From the NCBI GenBank assembly GCA_034231615.1, contig CM067318.1, positions 39,187,269 to 39,251,268 of the forward strand: a stretch of 64,000 nt of DNA, written 5' to 3'. This document shows, in pieces, positions 63,790-64,000 of the stretch; position 1 is the stretch's first letter; each line of letters opens with the position of its first letter. Source of the stretch: Meghimatium bilineatum (taxonomy: Eukaryota > Mollusca > Gastropoda > Stylommatophora > Philomycidae). The notes beneath the pieces are model-generated. The model saw only the letters and a list, made by a program, of their open reading frames with translations, did no database searches and was not told the DNA's origin. A program made the translations under genes and the position numbers.

Positions 63790-64000
63790 TATTTTTGCAT
63801 GTGTACATCTTCCTCCCATCATTCAAGCATTTACGGTACTTCTATCACATCTTCCTCCCATCATTCAATCATTTACGGTACTTCTATCACATCTTCCTCC
63901 CACCATTCAAGCATTTACGGTACTTCTGTCACATCTTCCTCCCATCATTCAAGCATTTACGGTACTTCTATCACATCATCCTCCCATCATTCAAGCATTT
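63790..64000. repeat. 42-bp minisatellite, at least 5 copies, cut by the window end
   Basis: CATCTTCCTCCCATCATTCA, AGCATTTACGGTACTTCTAT and CA. Few differences between copies, and the array continues past the right edge. Confidence 0.95.

Overview
The window looks like metazoan, repeat-rich, AT-rich nuclear DNA with no recognisable single-copy host gene. It has no bacterial-style operons, no rRNA and no CRISPR array. I infer a lophotrochozoan and probably a mollusc, at low confidence, from the mix of LINE tails, SINEs and minisatellites. Nearly everything recognisable is a decayed mobile element or a tandem array. The long open frames at 42.1-43.1, 43.8-45.0, 29.1-30.0 and 51.9-52.6 kb are read-throughs of arrays, not genes.

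Mobile elements (labels are mine). LINE-A: endonuclease plus RT, Jockey-like, 1-2.0 kb and 18.1-19.8 kb. LINE-B: RTE-like tail ending in a CGDGT-type C-terminus with an (ATG)n 3' end, at 9.5-10.4, 22.2-22.75, 26.5, 52.6-53.4 and 61.6 kb. LINE-C: ORF ending FWKEYVT, at 19.8, 43.7 and 47.1 kb. LINE-D: C-terminal fragment with a zinc-finger relic, 46.6 kb. LINE-E: at 21.7, 22.8, 36.7 and 52.9 kb. LINE-F: endonuclease, RT and RNase H, I-group-like, 32.1-35.7 kb, with a 3'-end-only copy at 12.2 kb. LINE-G: at 53.9 and 59.6 kb. LINE-H: 28.5-29.2 kb. Other tails lie at 5.3, 7.9, 53.5, 54.8 and 60.9 kb. Two related short retroposons dominate. SINE1 (about 280 bp, GAA-rich tail) has about 20 copies or fragments in both orientations. 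SINE2 shares the SINE1 3' domain but carries an extra module of about 40 bp. There are also a hAT-like MITE with an 8-bp target duplication (5.4 kb), a hAT-type end (56.05 kb), and three copies of a Penelope-like repeat with a hammerhead-ribozyme-like core (15.7, 16.8 and 54.4 kb).

Tandem arrays: about 40 arrays in 64 kb, with units of 4 to 65 bp, almost all with unrelated unit sequences. The largest are 45 bp (12.5-13.6 kb), 38 bp (23.2-24.7 kb), 30 bp (29.2-30.0 kb), 28 bp (42.1-43.1 kb), 57 bp (43.9-44.9 kb), 45 bp (51.9-52.6 kb) and 35 bp (56.2-56.7 kb). Several arrays grew from transposon sequence: three from the SINE2 module, one inside the LINE-A endonuclease and one inside a LINE C-terminal frame. 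Several are split by later SINE or LINE insertions, which gives a relative age order.

The remaining 300-1000 bp gaps are mostly featureless. A few (13.86-14.2, 24.95-25.25, 45.03-45.25, 62.1-62.6 kb) have complex non-repetitive sequence and are the best places to look for conserved non-coding elements.
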